This document shows, one piece after another, positions 4,999-5,771 of a stretch of 5,771 nt of DNA; positions within the stretch are counted from its first letter, which is position 1, and each line of letters begins with the position of its first letter. The stretch covers positions 1-5,771 of the forward strand of contig JAJRCS010000026.1 in NCBI GenBank assembly GCA_028678815.1, read 5' to 3'. Position numbers and translations under genes: made by a program. Source of the stretch: Methanomicrobiales archaeon. Lineage in GTDB: Archaea > Halobacteriota > Methanomicrobia > Methanomicrobiales > JACTUA01. Below the pieces are notes generated by a model. The model was given only the letters and a program-made list of their open reading frames with translations. It was not told the DNA's origin and did not search any database.

Positions 4999-5771
4999 CC
5001 CCGCTCCCGCGCGGCCGACAGCGTGTTCTCCATGAGCATGGCGATGGTCATGGGGCCCACCCCGCCCGGGACCGGTGTGATGGCCCGGGCGAGGGGCGCG
5101 ACGGCCGGAAAGTCGATGTCCCCGACGGGCCTGCCGTCGACCATGGTGATCCCGACATCGATGGCCACCACGCCCTCCCTGACCATGTCCCCGGTGATGA
5201 AACCCGGCTTCCCGACGGCGGAGACGAGGATCTCCGCGGACCTCGTCTTTGCCGCCAGGTCCCGGGTCTTCGAGTGGCAGACGGTGACCGTCGCCCCGGC
5301 GTTCAGGAGGAGGGCGGCCATGGGCCGGCCCACCTCGATGGACCGCCCCACCACCACGGCATCGCTCCCCTCCACGGGGATGCCGTACTCCCCGAGGAGA
5401 ACCATGACCCCCAGGGGGGTGCAGGGGGAGAAGAGGGGATGGCCCGAGAAGAGCCGGCCCAGGGAGAGGGGGGTGAAGCCGTCCACGTCCTTCTCCGGGG
5501 GGATGGCGGCGATGACCCGCTCCGCGTCCAGGTGCCGGGGGAGGGGGAGCTGGACGAGGATCCCGTCGATGGTGGGATCCTCCCCCAGGCGCCGGATCTC
5601 CCCCAGGAGGCGCTCTGTGGTGGTCCCTTCCGGCAGCTCCACGGAGACGGACCCGATCCCGGCCTGTTCGCACGCCCGGTGCTTCATCCGGATGTAGAGC
5701 CGGGACGCCGGGTCATCCCCGACGAGGACGGTGGCGAGCCGGGGCGCGAGGCCCGAGGCCCGGATCTCCCC
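4983..5771 (-). CDS. folD: Bifunctional methylene-tetrahydrofolate dehydrogenase / methenyl-tetrahydrofolate cyclohydrolase, N-terminus cut by window edge
   Basis: FolD interconverts methylene-, methenyl- and formyl-tetrahydrofolate with NAD(P). The visible 262 residues begin [20 protein letters not shown] and continue [19 protein letters not shown], the normal FolD N-terminal block with the catalytic YxxxK (Tyr then Lys). Next come [12 protein letters not shown], with the substrate-site Gln, and EKDVDGFTP, with the conserved Asp. SPCTPLGVM, the Rossmann segment [27 protein letters not shown] and the C-terminal signature [14 protein letters not shown] follow. FolD is usually about 280-290 residues, so some 20-30 are missing beyond base 5771. 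The frame is open past the internal ATG at 5687, so that ATG is not the start. The stop at 4985-4983 lies within the start of the folP-like gene, which points to coupled expression. All catalytic motifs look intact. Confidence 0.95.
   Translation of the reverse strand, partial: GEIRASGLAPRLATVLVGDDPASRLYIRMKHRACEQAGIGSVSVELPEGTTTERLLGEIRRLGEDPTIDGILVQLPLPRHLDAERVIAAIPPEKDVDGFTPLSLGRLFSGHPLFSPCTPLGVMVLLGEYGIPVEGSDAVVVGRSIEVGRPMAALLLNAGATVTVCHSKTRDLAAKTRSAEILVSAVGKPGFITGDMVREGVVAIDVGITMVDGRPVGDIDFPAVAPLARAITPVPGGVGPMTIAMLMENTLSAARERGCRPA

Noticed and set aside
4189..5673. A 494-codon minus-strand frame suggesting a large protein fused to the folP-like domain
   Set aside because: The part upstream of 4998 is Arg/Gly/Pro-rich and lies on folD, whose real frame carries all FolD motifs. 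A proper ATG with Shine-Dalgarno exists at 4998. The long frame is a by-product of high GC.

Overview
This window looks like chromosomal DNA of a high-GC methanogenic archaeon, most likely in or near the Methanomicrobiales. The reasons are three coenzyme F420 biosynthesis genes (cofG, cofC, cofE), a two-piece FO synthase (CofG without a fused CofH), an archaeal-type TATA element, a Thr/Pro-linker lipoprotein of the type common in these methanogens, and very strong G/C bias in third codon positions. The genus is not fixed by the sequence. I see no mobile element, CRISPR array, tRNA or rRNA.

Layout. From 1772 down to 1, on the minus strand, runs cofG - purC - purS (purS is only a 34-base start). 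The genes are joined by 4-base GTGA/ATGA stop/start overlaps, so they read as one translationally coupled operon. From 1773 to 1955 lies a divergent intergenic region with a TATA-like box flanked by two related palindromes. On the plus strand follow a secreted lipoprotein (about 1956-2753), whose signal peptide has no ATG/GTG/TTG start, and cofC (2822-3475). From the right edge down to 3392, on the minus strand, runs a second coupled operon: folD (N-terminus cut by the window edge) - folP-like pterin-binding enzyme - cofE. cofC and cofE converge and overlap tail to tail by 84 bases with codons in register.

How the genes work together. CofG makes part of the deazaflavin FO. CofC activates the lactyl or PEP-derived moiety that CofD (not in this window) joins to FO. 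CofE adds the glutamates of F420. PurC and PurS serve purine synthesis. FolP and FolD belong to pterin/folate one-carbon chemistry. The window is therefore mostly core cofactor and nucleotide metabolism. The points worth a second look are the in-register cofC/cofE overlap, the unusual lipoprotein start, the palindromes around the TATA box, the folate-type genes in a tetrahydromethanopterin-type organism, and divergent motif residues in the FolP and CofE proteins. I do not see convincing evidence of a wholly new system.
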